DNA from: JAJUFS01 sp036381175
Lineage (GTDB): Bacteria > Pseudomonadota > Gammaproteobacteria > Natronospirales > JAJUFS01
Assembly: GCA_036381175.1 (NCBI GenBank)
Contig: DASVDI010000016.1
Coordinates: 1 to 64,000 of the forward strand
Direction of reading: 5' to 3'
DNA length: 64,000 bases
The position numbers were made by a program, and so were the translations under genes. Of this stretch, positions 23,232-31,881 are shown one piece after another; the first letter of the stretch is position 1; the number at the start of each line of letters is the position of its first letter. A model generated the notes under the pieces. The model saw only the letters and a program-made list of their open reading frames with translations. It had not been told where the DNA came from and did no database searches.

Positions 23232-24527
23232 TCAGCCTTCCAGGCGAATATCGATCTGCGCTTCGTCGTGCAACTGTTGCAGCCAGACGGGGAGCTGTTC
23301 TTCCGCCTTGCGCTGCTTGATCGCCTGGTAGGCGCGGTTCTTCTTGACCGTATCGGTGAAATCCGTTTCGCGGCGATCGAGAACCTGCACGATATGAATG
23401 CCGAATTGCGTCCTGAACGGTTCGGAAATTTCATTCGGCTCGAGCGAATTCATGACTTCCTCGAAGGCCGGCACCATCATTCCCGGCGGTTGCCAGCCGA
23501 GATCGCCGCCCTGGGCCGCGTTGCCCGGGTCCTCGGAATATTCCTTTGCAAGTGCAGCGAAATCCTCGCCGGCCTCAAGCCGCTTGTGGATTTCCTGCGC
23601 GAGCGCCAGGGTTTCGTCCTCGGGACGGAGCACGTTCGGCACCAGCAGGATGTGGCGCGCGTGCGTCTCGGTGGCGACGACCTTGTCCTGGCCGCGGATT
23701 TCATCGAGCCGCACCAGGTGCCAGCCTGAGCCCGAGCGTATCGGCTCGGAGACTTCACCCGCTTTCATGTCGGCGACAACATCCGTGAACAGCGTCGGCA
23801 GCGCGGTCAGCTCGCGCCAGCCGAGACTGCCACCCTCCAGCGCCTGCTGGCCGTCGGAATAGGCCATCGCCAGTTCCGCGAAGCTGGCGCCTTCGATCGC
23901 CTGCTGGCGGAGTCCTTCGGCCTTCTCACGCGCGGCTTCGATTGCCTCAGGCGGCGCCTGGCCGGGCACGGCGAGGAGAATGTGCGAGACGAGGTATTCC
24001 TCGCCCGCGCCGATTTCTTCGGCCCGTGCGAGATACTCCTCGACTTCCCGTGGCGACACGGTCACGCGGTCGTCCACGGCGCGCCGCTGTGCATCCACGC
24101 GCAGCATTTCCTCGCGAACGCTTTCGCGAAAGTCGTTGTAGTTCAGGCCCTGCGCGGCGAGCAGCGCCGGCAGGTCCGACAATGTCGCGTTGTTGCGTTC
24201 GGCAATTTCCGTCAGCGCCTGGTTCACGCGGTCATCGGAAACCTGGATGCCGACGCGTTCCGCGTACTGCAGTTGCAGCTCGACGGTGATCATCCGCTCC
24301 AGCACCTGGCGCAGGAAGACGTCGCGCGGCGGCAGTTCCTGATCCTGGATTCCCGCCAGGATCCGTGCCGCTTCCGCTTCCAGTTCGCTTTTCAGGATCA
24401 CATCGTCATTCACGACCGCCACGATGCGGTCCAGCAGCACGCCGCGCGGTTGCTCTTCCTGCGCATTCACCGCTCCGCAGAAGCCGAACAGCGCCAGCAG
24501 GAAAAATGTTTTCAATGTCTTGCTCAT
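23232..24527 (-). CDS. surA: Periplasmic peptidyl-prolyl isomerase and outer-membrane-protein chaperone
   Basis: 431 residues, matching SurA (428 in E. coli). A signal peptide (TFFLLALFGFCGAVNAQ) is followed by the SurA N-terminal helical domain (DRIVAVVNDDVILKSELE near 31) and two parvulin domains: SHILLAVP near 175 with SDGQQALEGGSLGWR, and ARHILLVPNVLRPEDE near 285 with GDLGWQPPGMMVPAFEEVM near 345. Both rotamase domains look intact. Coupled to lptD: its ATG overlaps the lptD stop (ATGA). Its best-known clients include LptD, encoded upstream. Confidence 0.97.
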   Translation of the reverse strand: MSKTLKTFFLLALFGFCGAVNAQEEQPRGVLLDRIVAVVNDDVILKSELEAEAARILAGIQDQELPPRDVFLRQVLERMITVELQLQYAERVGIQVSDDRVNQALTEIAERNNATLSDLPALLAAQGLNYNDFRESVREEMLRVDAQRRAVDDRVTVSPREVEEYLARAEEIGAGEEYLVSHILLAVPGQAPPEAIEAAREKAEGLRQQAIEGASFAELAMAYSDGQQALEGGSLGWRELTALPTLFTDVVADMKAGEVSEPIRSGSGWHLVRLDEIRGQDKVVATETHARHILLVPNVLRPEDETLALAQEIHKRLEAGEDFAALAKEYSEDPGNAAQGGDLGWQPPGMMVPAFEEVMNSLEPNEISEPFRTQFGIHIVQVLDRRETDFTDTVKKNRAYQAIKQRKAEEQLPVWLQQLHDEAQIDIRLEG

Positions 24528-26851
24528 TCTGTCTCACCGTATCCGTAGATGTCTTCCGTCAGGAACTCGTCGATGCGCCGGCCGACACTCGACAGACCCT
24601 TGAGTTCCAGCTGGAACCAGAGGCTTCGGTCGAACTCGCCTGCACGATTGAAAATGAAGCGCCGCTGGAATGTCCGGAACACCCAGCAGCAGGTTTCGTA
24701 CTCGAAGCCCGCCAGCGTTTCCTGGCTGCGTTTCTCCGGCAGCGAATACACGGCCCGTCCGAACACGCTCCAGCGGCCGCCGAGCTTCGTCGCGAAGGAA
24801 AAGTCCACCTGTTCCAGAGGTTCCGCGGTCTCGTCCAGCCGGCGGAAGCGGTAGGCGAGGTTGAGCACCTGGAATTCACCGGGCTTGAACTGGTACTGGA
24901 TAGAGCCGTAATCCGTGCGTTTCGCGTGCGGATCGTAGCTGAGATCGAGCCGCAGGTTCTGCGTTTCCGTGGGCCGGTATTCTAACTCGCCGTAATAGTT
25001 GGATGCAGATTCCGTCTCCGGTTCATCTGCTGCCCCAAACTGCACCTCGCGGTCGTCCAGGTACCAGGCGCGCGCAATGGCGGCGCTGAACCATTCACGG
25101 CCATCGCGACCGATCAGGCTGGATTCAAGGCCGAACGTCGCGCGCTTCGTGTCGCCGACGCGGTCCACGCCGGTGAAGCGGTTAGCCTGGAACAATGAGG
25201 CGAGCGTATCGCTGCCGGGGCGGGTGTCGAACAATGGGATGGCGTCCTGCTCGCGGAACGGAATGTGCACCAGGAAAAGCCGCGGCTCGAGCGTCTGGCG
25301 GCCACCGCTGCCGAGCGCGCGGGCGAAGCGCGCGCGCAAGTCGAGGCTCGTGACGGGCAGGCCGCGTGAAAGGTCAAGGTCTGTGCCGTCAGCCTGCTCC
25401 AGGTCGTATTTCGTTTCCCACCAGGCGAGTCGCGGCGTCAGGCGCAGCCCCGGATCGCCAAAATCCATGGAAAACGCGGTTTCCGTGTGATGGCGCCAGC
25501 CGCTGACGCGGTCATCGCGCCGGAATTGGACGGATTCGCCCTGGACGTCGAACCACAGGCGGTTACCGAAGGCGAGCGGTGCGTAGTAGTAATCGATTTC
25601 CGGCCATTTTTCATAGGGACGACTCGCCTCGGGAATGGTCGGATCGACGGTCTGAAATCGCTGCAGCCCGACGCTCGCGCCATATTCCAGTTCACTCTTG
25701 CTCAACGTGGCGACCTGCGCGATATGCGAGCGCAGCAGGCCACGGCCGTCCTGGGAGAAGTCCTGGAAATATTCCTCGTCCGAGACCTGCTGGTAGTCGA
25801 CCGAAAAGGTCCAGTCCGTGGGCAGGCGGCTGACATGGCCGTAGCGGTAGAAATACCGGTGCGAATCCACCATGCGGTCGTTGTCGAGGTATGTGGCGTC
25901 AAGCTCGCCCGCGCCCCAGCCGAACAAATAGCGGAATTCGCCTTCAAGTGCTGTGCCGCGTTCGGACATGTAATAAGGAGTGAGCGTCGCATCCATGTTC
26001 GGTGCGAGATTCAGGTAATACGGTGTGCGCAGCCAGGTGCCGTTGCGGCCGGAGTCGCCGAACTCGGGGAAGAGAAAACCCGTCTTGCGCCGCTCGTCGA
26101 TCGGAAAACTCATCCACGGCAGGTAGAAGAACGGCACGCCCATGAAACCGAGGCGTACATTGCGGGCGACGCCCATGCCATCCTCGCGATCGAGATCCAT
26201 GCTGCTCGCTTTCAGCCACCAGTCTTCGTCTTCGGGCGGACAGGTCGTGTACAGCACGCCTTGCAGTTCCGAGGTGAATTCGCCGGTGCGTGCGAGCTGG
26301 TCGGCCTCGCCGCGGCCGCCGTGCCGCGGCATGAAAAAATCGACGGACTCGAACACGCCCTTGCCGGCGCTGGTGTCGTAGATGACGTTTTCGGCGTCGA
26401 GGATCAGTTGCCGCGATCCGAAACGCGCCGGCGCGAGCGTGCGTACGACGCCGGTGTTTTTGTTGAATTCCAGCGCTTCGGAGCTGAGAAAATTCTCGCC
26501 CTGCTGCACCCAGACATCGCCTTCGAGTTGCGAGACGCCTTCCTGCACGAGCAAGACGGTATCCGCTTCCACGAGCACGGGCGGCGGCGCAGCTGCAGCG
26601 GGTTCTTCAGGAAGCGTTTCATCGGATTCGGGAACGACGGCGGGCGGCGCAAGCACGTAAGGTTCGACGAGGGGAGGCAGCAGGCCTTCCTCGCGATCGA
26701 GCTCGGCCCAGGTATCGAGAATGCGCTCAGGCGGTTGCACGGCGGGCGGACAGGTTGCCTCGCTCGCGCGCGGAACTTCGGCGGCCTGCACGACACCGGC
26801 CGTCAACAGGACGCTGCAAATCACGAGATTGGACAGGGTGCTTGCGCGCAT
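24524..26851 (-). CDS. lptD: LPS-assembly outer membrane protein LptD
   Basis: 775 residues from the ATG at 26851; an ATG three codons earlier overlaps the predicted -10 box and is unlikely. Signal peptide LVICSVLLTAGVVQA. The N-terminal periplasmic OstA domain follows (VLVEADTVLLVQEGVSQLEG, ENVIYDTSAGKGVFESVDF in parts). The rest is a strand-rich beta barrel with the conserved EDWWLKASSMDLDREDGMGVARN, IPFFYLPWMSFPID-like segment and C-terminal Tyr/Gly ending. CCWVF near the end supplies part of the expected disulfide set, and TTCPP in the middle the other. Inserts lipopolysaccharide in the outer leaflet with LptE. Confidence 0.96.
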   Translation of the reverse strand: MRASTLSNLVICSVLLTAGVVQAAEVPRASEATCPPAVQPPERILDTWAELDREEGLLPPLVEPYVLAPPAVVPESDETLPEEPAAAAPPPVLVEADTVLLVQEGVSQLEGDVWVQQGENFLSSEALEFNKNTGVVRTLAPARFGSRQLILDAENVIYDTSAGKGVFESVDFFMPRHGGRGEADQLARTGEFTSELQGVLYTTCPPEDEDWWLKASSMDLDREDGMGVARNVRLGFMGVPFFYLPWMSFPIDERRKTGFLFPEFGDSGRNGTWLRTPYYLNLAPNMDATLTPYYMSERGTALEGEFRYLFGWGAGELDATYLDNDRMVDSHRYFYRYGHVSRLPTDWTFSVDYQQVSDEEYFQDFSQDGRGLLRSHIAQVATLSKSELEYGASVGLQRFQTVDPTIPEASRPYEKWPEIDYYYAPLAFGNRLWFDVQGESVQFRRDDRVSGWRHHTETAFSMDFGDPGLRLTPRLAWWETKYDLEQADGTDLDLSRGLPVTSLDLRARFARALGSGGRQTLEPRLFLVHIPFREQDAIPLFDTRPGSDTLASLFQANRFTGVDRVGDTKRATFGLESSLIGRDGREWFSAAIARAWYLDDREVQFGAADEPETESASNYYGELEYRPTETQNLRLDLSYDPHAKRTDYGSIQYQFKPGEFQVLNLAYRFRRLDETAEPLEQVDFSFATKLGGRWSVFGRAVYSLPEKRSQETLAGFEYETCCWVFRTFQRRFIFNRAGEFDRSLWFQLELKGLSSVGRRIDEFLTEDIYGYGETE

Positions 26852-26858
26852 CCGGCGC

Positions 26859-26864
26859 ATTCTA
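26859..26864 (-). promoter_or_regulatory. Extended -10 box of lptD operon (TGC-TAGAAT), leaderless spacing
   Basis: Minus strand TGCTAGAAT followed by exactly seven bases and the lptD ATG at 26851. No good -35 hexamer; the TGC supports an extended -10. Start of transcription would fall at the start codon. Confidence 0.5.
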
Positions 26865-26909
26865 GCAGCAGCGGATTGCGCTCGCGCTGCGAGGCGCGGG
26901 AGTGCGGGT

Positions 26910-26915
26910 TATGAT
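26910..26915 (+). promoter_or_regulatory. -10 box of amgK (TATGAT), leaderless spacing
   Basis: TATGAT followed by exactly seven bases and the ATG at 26923, mirroring the divergent lptD promoter. No clear -35. Confidence 0.4.
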
Positions 26916-26922
26916 GCGCGCC

Positions 26923-27918
26923 ATGAACCAGCATTCTTCACAGGAAATCCGCAATCAACAGACCGACACGCGGCGCATCGCTGCCTGCGGTTGGGCGGCG
27001 TCCGTGCTCGGGCGCGGGGATCTCGAATTCAGCGTCGCCTCGGCCGATGCGAGCTTCCGGCGCTATTTCCGCGCGCAGGATGGACGCGCAAGCTGGATCA
27101 TCATGGACGCGCCGCCAGCGCATGAAAATTGCGAAGCGTTCGTGATGATCGCGAAGCGGCTACGCGCAGCAGGCCTCAACGCGCCGGAGATTCTCGCCGC
27201 CGATCTGGCGCAAGGTTTCCTGTTGCTTTCCGATCTCGGCAGTCAGACCTTTCTCGATGTGCTGAATCCGGAAAACGCCGATGACTTTTTTTCCGCGGCC
27301 ATTGAAGCGCTGGTCACTCTGCAGGCGAATGCAAGCGCGGATGATCTGCCGCTTTACGACACCACATTGCTCAAGCGCGAACTCGATCTGTATCCGGACT
27401 GGTATCTCGCGAAACATCGCGACGTGCGACTCGATGCAACGGAACAGCGCACCTGGGAAAACGCCTGTGCATTGCTGATCGAATCTGCGCTCGCGCAGCC
27501 GCAAGTGTTCGTGCACCGCGATTACATGCCGCGCAATCTCATGGTGTCCGATCCGCTGCCTGGCGTGATCGATTTCCAGGACGCGGTGCGCGGGCCGGTC
27601 ACCTACGATGTGGTTTCACTGTTTCGCGATGCGTTCGTGTCATGGCCTGAGAAGCGTGTCGCGGGCTGGGCTGCGGATTACCGTGAGAGTGCAATGCGCG
27701 CCGGCATTGTATTGCCGGAGAATTTCGAACGTGCCTTCGACTGGATGGGGCTGCAACGGCACCTGAAAGTCATCGGCATCTTCGCGCGCCTGCATTACCG
27801 CGATGGCAAGAAAAAATATCTTGCCGAAACGCCGCGATTCTTTCGTTATGTTTATCAGATCGGTGGAAAATATCGCGAGTTCGATGCGTTGCTGGAACTG
27901 ATGCGACGCTACGAATGA
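26923..27918 (+). CDS. amgK: Anomeric N-acetylmuramate/N-acetylglucosamine kinase (AmgK-like)
   Basis: 331 residues from the ATG at 26923; ATGs at 26911/26914 would overlap the -10 box but have a GGAG ahead. Aminoglycoside-phosphotransferase fold: FLLLSDLGSQTFLDVL near 96-111, the catalytic loop VFVHRDYMPRNLMV near 190-203, and IDFQDAVRGPVTYDVVSLF near 210-228 (metal Asp). Gene order amgK-murU is the anabolic recycling route that bypasses MurA and fosfomycin in Pseudomonas and relatives. The TGA overlaps the murU ATG. Confidence 0.88.
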   Translation: MNQHSSQEIRNQQTDTRRIAACGWAASVLGRGDLEFSVASADASFRRYFRAQDGRASWIIMDAPPAHENCEAFVMIAKRLRAAGLNAPEILAADLAQGFLLLSDLGSQTFLDVLNPENADDFFSAAIEALVTLQANASADDLPLYDTTLLKRELDLYPDWYLAKHRDVRLDATEQRTWENACALLIESALAQPQVFVHRDYMPRNLMVSDPLPGVIDFQDAVRGPVTYDVVSLFRDAFVSWPEKRVAGWAADYRESAMRAGIVLPENFERAFDWMGLQRHLKVIGIFARLHYRDGKKKYLAETPRFFRYVYQIGGKYREFDALLELMRRYE

Positions 27919-28583
27919 CTCTTCCCATGAAAGCCATGATTCTCGCCGCCGGCCGCGGTGAACGCATGCGGCCCTTGACGGACACCACGCCGAAGCCATT
28001 GCTGGAAGTGCGCGGCAAGCCGCTCATTCAATGGCATATCGAGCGGCTGCGCGATGCCGGTTTCAATGAGCTGGTCGTGAATGTTTCCTGGCTGAAGGAA
28101 AAACTCGTCGAGTTTCTCGGCGATGGGTCGCGTTTCGGCGCGAACATCATCATTTCTGAAGAATCTCCCGAGCCGCTGGAAACTGCCGGCGGAATCATTC
28201 AAGCGCTACCGCAACTCGGCGACCGGTTCGCGGTCGTGAACGGCGATGTGTTCACCGGTTTCGATTTTCGCGCGTTGCGTGATTTTCCCATGCGCGAGGA
28301 TCTCGCGCATCTCGTGCTCGTACCAAACCCGGAGCACCACGCGCGTGGCGATTTCGGTCTTGAGCAGGATCGCGTGATCGAAAATGCCGCTGAATCGTTC
28401 ACGTTCAGCGGCATCGGAATCTACCGCCGTGAACTGTTTGAAAACCTCGACCCCGGCGTACGCAAGCTCGCGCCGCTGCTTCGCGAAGCGATGCGTGTCG
28501 ATCACGTGAGCGGCGCACTGCACGAAGGTCAATGGTCGGATGTCGGCACTTTCGAACGGCTTGCAGCGTTGAATCAGGGTTGA
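27915..28583 (+). CDS. murU: N-acetylmuramate alpha-1-phosphate uridylyltransferase (MurU-like)
   Basis: 222 residues. Nucleotidyltransferase fold: AMILAAGRGERMRPLTDTTP near 7-26, KPLLEVRGKPLIQWHIERL near 27-45 and VNGDVFTGFDF near 105. The ATG at 27915 overlaps the amgK stop; the Met at 27927 (MKAMILAAG) is the other candidate. Makes UDP-MurNAc from MurNAc-1-phosphate in the recycling pathway. A general sugar-1-phosphate nucleotidyltransferase remains possible, but the amgK neighbour argues for MurU. Confidence 0.88.
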   Translation: MTLPMKAMILAAGRGERMRPLTDTTPKPLLEVRGKPLIQWHIERLRDAGFNELVVNVSWLKEKLVEFLGDGSRFGANIIISEESPEPLETAGGIIQALPQLGDRFAVVNGDVFTGFDFRALRDFPMREDLAHLVLVPNPEHHARGDFGLEQDRVIENAAESFTFSGIGIYRRELFENLDPGVRKLAPLLREAMRVDHVSGALHEGQWSDVGTFERLAALNQG

Positions 28584-28593
28584 ACGCCCAGTC

Positions 28594-29706
28594 TTATTTC
28601 ACTACATCGCGAACAACATCCGCAACACGTTGCTGCTGCGCTTCCGTCAATCCTTTATAAAAAGGCAACGACAGGCAGCTCGCGCACGTTTCTTCGGTGA
28701 CGGGCAAGCGGATTTGCGAATCGATGTGACCGGCGAGGGCGGGTTGACGGTAGACCGGCAAGGGATAGTGAATCGCGTTACCGATCCCTGACGCATCCAG
28801 CGCATTCCTCAACGCATCACGTTTGGACGTGCGAACAGTGTATTGCGCGTAGCAGTGGCGCATTTCATCCGTGACGATTGGCAATGACATCGGCAGACCG
28901 GCGAGCAGGGCGTTGTAGCTGGTGGCGAGTTTCCTGCGTTCGGAAAGGTGCGAATCAAGATGTTCCAGTTTCATACCGAGCACCGCCGCCTGGATGTCGT
29001 CGAGCCGGCTGTTGTAGCCGATTGTTGCATGCTGGTGTCGTCCGATACTGCCGTGATCCCGTAGCCGTGAAATTTGCGTTGCGAGTTCATCATCGTCGGT
29101 GATGATCATGCCGCCGTCACCGAAAGCGCCCAGCGGTTTCGATGGATGGAAACTGAAACAGCCGGCAAGACCGAATGCTCCCGCCATCTTGCCGTTCAAC
29201 GATGCACCGAAGGCCTGCGCGGCATCTTCGATAACGATGAGATTGTGCGCATCGGCAATACCAAGCAGCGCATCTATGTTGGCGACGTGTCCGAAGACAT
29301 GCACCGGAAGCAATGCGCGCGTCTTCGGTGTGATGCGCGTCTCGACATCGTGCGGATCAAGCGTCATCGATGCCGGATCGATATCCGCGAATACAGGTCT
29401 CGCACCTGCGTGAATGATGGCTTCAACTGTTGCGAAGAATGTGAAGGCGCTGGTGACGACTTCATCACCTCGCCCGATGCCGGCGGCGCGAAGCGCAAGC
29501 AGCAATGCATCGGTGCCGTTCGCAACGCCGATGGCGTGACGCGCGCGGAGGAATTTCGCTGCCTGTGATTCGAAATTCGCGAGCGCCTTGCCGAACACGA
29601 AACGATCGCTGTCCACGACGCGCGCAATCGCCGCATCGATTTCCGGGCGCAGCGCTGCGTGCAGCGGCGCAAGATCAAGCAGGGGGATGGTGTCGGGGCC
29701 GGGCAT
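28594..29706 (-). CDS. DegT/DnrJ/EryC1/StrS sugar aminotransferase
   Basis: 370 residues. PLP sugar-nucleotide aminotransferase: RARHAIGVANGTDALLLALR near 52-72 (in parts), EDAAQAFGASLNGKMAG near 157, PLP lysine in GCFSFHPSKPLGAFGDGG near 180-197 and GYNSRLDDIQAAVLG near 228. Overlaps the upstream Gfo/Idh gene by 32 bases. A dehydrogenase/aminotransferase pair of this kind turns a 3-keto sugar nucleotide into a 3-amino sugar (GnnA/GnnB, WlbA/WlbC, WbpB/WbpE). No acetyltransferase is adjacent. Substrate is inferred from the pairing only. Confidence 0.9.
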   Translation of the reverse strand: MPGPDTIPLLDLAPLHAALRPEIDAAIARVVDSDRFVFGKALANFESQAAKFLRARHAIGVANGTDALLLALRAAGIGRGDEVVTSAFTFFATVEAIIHAGARPVFADIDPASMTLDPHDVETRITPKTRALLPVHVFGHVANIDALLGIADAHNLIVIEDAAQAFGASLNGKMAGAFGLAGCFSFHPSKPLGAFGDGGMIITDDDELATQISRLRDHGSIGRHQHATIGYNSRLDDIQAAVLGMKLEHLDSHLSERRKLATSYNALLAGLPMSLPIVTDEMRHCYAQYTVRTSKRDALRNALDASGIGNAIHYPLPVYRQPALAGHIDSQIRLPVTEETCASCLSLPFYKGLTEAQQQRVADVVRDVVK

Positions 29707-30724
29707 GATCTCGTTGCTGCAAAAGATAGGCGATGGCGCGTTCTGAATTCGTCAGCGGCGCAGACGTGCGTGTCAGTAGATCGTCGTCCGGCTCCATCAA
29801 TTCCGTTATCCGTTCCGCGACGTTCAATGCACAGCAGGCGTCCATTGCGGTGACGGGCGGCGGGTGATGCAAGCGCACGGCCTGTACAAAAGCGTCTATC
29901 TCATCGGCCAATGGGTCACCATGACGGCGAAAGCGACATTCGGTGATTACGCCTGAGGCGCCGTCCTTGCGTTGATGAAGGTGCAGCGTGCCGGTATCGA
30001 TGTCGGCCAGCGCGCAGGCGTGCTCCGAAAACACATGCAACCGGCGTTCGGATTCGGGGCTCGCACGGCTCGCGGTGAGATTCGCAACGCAGCCGTTCAC
30101 GAAATGCAGTTGCGCGTTCACCACATCCCACTGATCTGAAAATACGCGCACGCCGCGCGCCTGGATGTGCGTTACCGGCGAGTCGGTAAGGGCGAGCAGC
30201 ATGTCGATGTCATGGATCATGAGATCCATGACGACATTCACGTCCCGCCCACGATCACGCCAGCGTGTCAGGCGCCGCGCTTCGACGTAACGCGGTGAGG
30301 GAAGCCGCGCGCGCAATTCGCTCAATGTGCGATTGAAACGTTCGAGGTAACCCGGCTGCAGGACGCGTTCATGCGCCTCGGCAATCGAGGAAAGTTCGCG
30401 CGCTTCGGCAAGCGAAGCGGTGAAAGGTTTCTCGACCAGGAGGTGCGTGCTGCCCTCGAGCAGGCGCCGAGCGATAGCGTGATGCCGGGTGGCGGGAACG
30501 ACAACGCTGGCAATATCGGCAAGGCCGATCAGCGCATCCGGATCATTGAATGTCTTTACGCCCGGCAGTTCGTTGCGCGCGGCACACAGCCGTGCCGGAT
30601 TGCAGTCGACAACCGCCACGAGCCGCACGCCGGGATGTTCGAGATATTTTCTTGCATGCAAGCTGCCGTAGGCTCCGTAACCCACGACAGCGGCGCGCAA
30701 GGGAGAACTGGAATCGGACCGCAT
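29675..30724 (-). CDS. Gfo/Idh/MocA-family oxidoreductase, probable UDP-sugar 3-dehydrogenase
   Basis: 349 residues. Rossmann motif AAVVGYGAYGSLHARKYL near 12-29, VDCNPARL near 39, the family motif HLLVEKPFTASLAEARELS near 90-108, and MDLMIHDIDMLLAL near 165-178. Pairs with the overlapping DegT aminotransferase downstream. GnnA-like enzymes of this size oxidise UDP-GlcNAc at C3 for amide-linked lipid A; that is an attractive but unproved reading. Confidence 0.87.
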   Translation of the reverse strand: MRSDSSSPLRAAVVGYGAYGSLHARKYLEHPGVRLVAVVDCNPARLCAARNELPGVKTFNDPDALIGLADIASVVVPATRHHAIARRLLEGSTHLLVEKPFTASLAEARELSSIAEAHERVLQPGYLERFNRTLSELRARLPSPRYVEARRLTRWRDRGRDVNVVMDLMIHDIDMLLALTDSPVTHIQARGVRVFSDQWDVVNAQLHFVNGCVANLTASRASPESERRLHVFSEHACALADIDTGTLHLHQRKDGASGVITECRFRRHGDPLADEIDAFVQAVRLHHPPPVTAMDACCALNVAERITELMEPDDDLLTRTSAPLTNSERAIAYLLQQRDHARPRHHPPA

Positions 30725-30821
30725 GTTCGCTCCCGCGAAACACTGGTCACTGCAATCTGGTTGCTCGTAATGATGTTTTCAAACGAGACCAGACGCTGCT
30801 TTCACCCGAGCTTTGACAATA

Positions 30822-31799
30822 TCAGGCGCTTTTCTCGACCAGTTCCTTCGCCTGCAAGTCCGCGTGATACGAGGAGCGCACCAGCGGGCCGGACGCGACA
30901 TGCGAGAAGCCCATTTCAAGTCCGCGACGTTCGATTTCCTTGAACTCGTCCGGATGCACGAAGCGCACGACCGGATGATGGAAACGCGTTGGTTGCAGGT
31001 ACTGGCCGACGGTGAGCATTTCAACGTCGTGATCGCGCAGGTCCTGCATGACTTCGAAAATTTCATCCATTTCCTCGCCAAGGCCGACCATGATGCCGGA
31101 CTTGGTGATGACTTTCGGATGCGCTGCCTTGAAGCGTTGCAGCAGCGTCAAGGAATGCTGGTAATCCGAACCGGGGCGCACTTCGCGATACAGGCGCTTG
31201 ACGGTTTCAAGGTTGTGGTTGAAGACATCCGGCGGCGCCTTGTCCATGATCTCGATGGCGATATCCATGCGGCCACGGAAATCCGGCACGAGAACTTCGA
31301 TGCGCGTGTCCGGCGTGCGTTCGCGCGTCGCTTGAATGCAATCCACGAAATGTTGCGCGCCGCCATCCTTCAAATCATCGCGATCCACCGATGTGATCAC
31401 GACGTACTTCAAATCCATCGCTGCGATGGTTTTCGCGAGATTTGCCGGTTCCTCGGCATCGAGCGTGTTCGGACGGCCGTGCGCGACATCGCAGAAGGTG
31501 CAGCGGCGCGTGCAGATGTCGCCCATGATCATGAACGTCGCGGTGCCATGACCGAAGCATTCGCCGATGTTCGGGCAGGACGCTTCCTCGCAGACGGTGT
31601 GCAATTTGTTGTCGCGCAAAATCTTTTTCAGGCGCGCGACTTCCGGCGTGGCCGGCGATTTCGCGCGAATCCATTCCGGCTTGCGCTGGCGCTCGACGGT
31701 CGGCTCGATCTTCACCGGGATGCGCGCCATCTTTTCCTGCGCGGACATTTTCTGGCCGGCTTCGATTTTTTTCGGGCGAGGGCGGATGGTGTCGGTCAT
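30822..31799 (-). CDS. lipA: Lipoyl synthase
   Basis: 325 residues from the ATG at 31799 with GAGG six bases ahead; an upstream ATG at 31814 is weaker. Radical-SAM enzyme inserting two sulfurs into octanoyl groups. Seen: auxiliary cluster CEEASCPNIGEC near 70-81, radical-SAM CTRRCTFCDV near 96-105, VITSVDRDDL near 130, and the C-terminal Ser ligand in VRSSYHADLQA. Follows lipB in the dat-ybeD-lipB-lipA operon, with a REP pair in between. Confidence 0.98.
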   Translation of the reverse strand: MTDTIRPRPKKIEAGQKMSAQEKMARIPVKIEPTVERQRKPEWIRAKSPATPEVARLKKILRDNKLHTVCEEASCPNIGECFGHGTATFMIMGDICTRRCTFCDVAHGRPNTLDAEEPANLAKTIAAMDLKYVVITSVDRDDLKDGGAQHFVDCIQATRERTPDTRIEVLVPDFRGRMDIAIEIMDKAPPDVFNHNLETVKRLYREVRPGSDYQHSLTLLQRFKAAHPKVITKSGIMVGLGEEMDEIFEVMQDLRDHDVEMLTVGQYLQPTRFHHPVVRFVHPDEFKEIERRGLEMGFSHVASGPLVRSSYHADLQAKELVEKSA

Positions 31800-31823
31800 T
31801 GCAACCTCATTCATCGGAGGATT

Positions 31824-31881
31824 GTAGGAGGCCGCTCCCGCGGCCGATGATCTCGAATCGCGCCCGGGAGGGCGCTCCTAC
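31824..31881. repeat. Pair of inverted REP palindromes (BIME) between lipB and lipA
   Basis: GTAGGAGGCCGCTCCCGCGGCC and, after about 10 bases, CGCGCCCGGGAGGGCGCTCCTAC facing it. The right unit supplies the TAG stop codon of lipB. Confidence 0.75.

Noticed and set aside
22509..23729. Long plus-strand open frame across pdxA and surA
   Set aside because: GC-rich antisense frame with no recognisable domain; both strands cannot be coding, and pdxA/surA motifs are unambiguous on the minus strand.
25487..26914. 475-codon plus-strand open frame antisense to lptD
   Set aside because: Amino-acid composition is typical of an antisense shadow (rich in Arg, Ala, His) and has no domain; lptD is intact.
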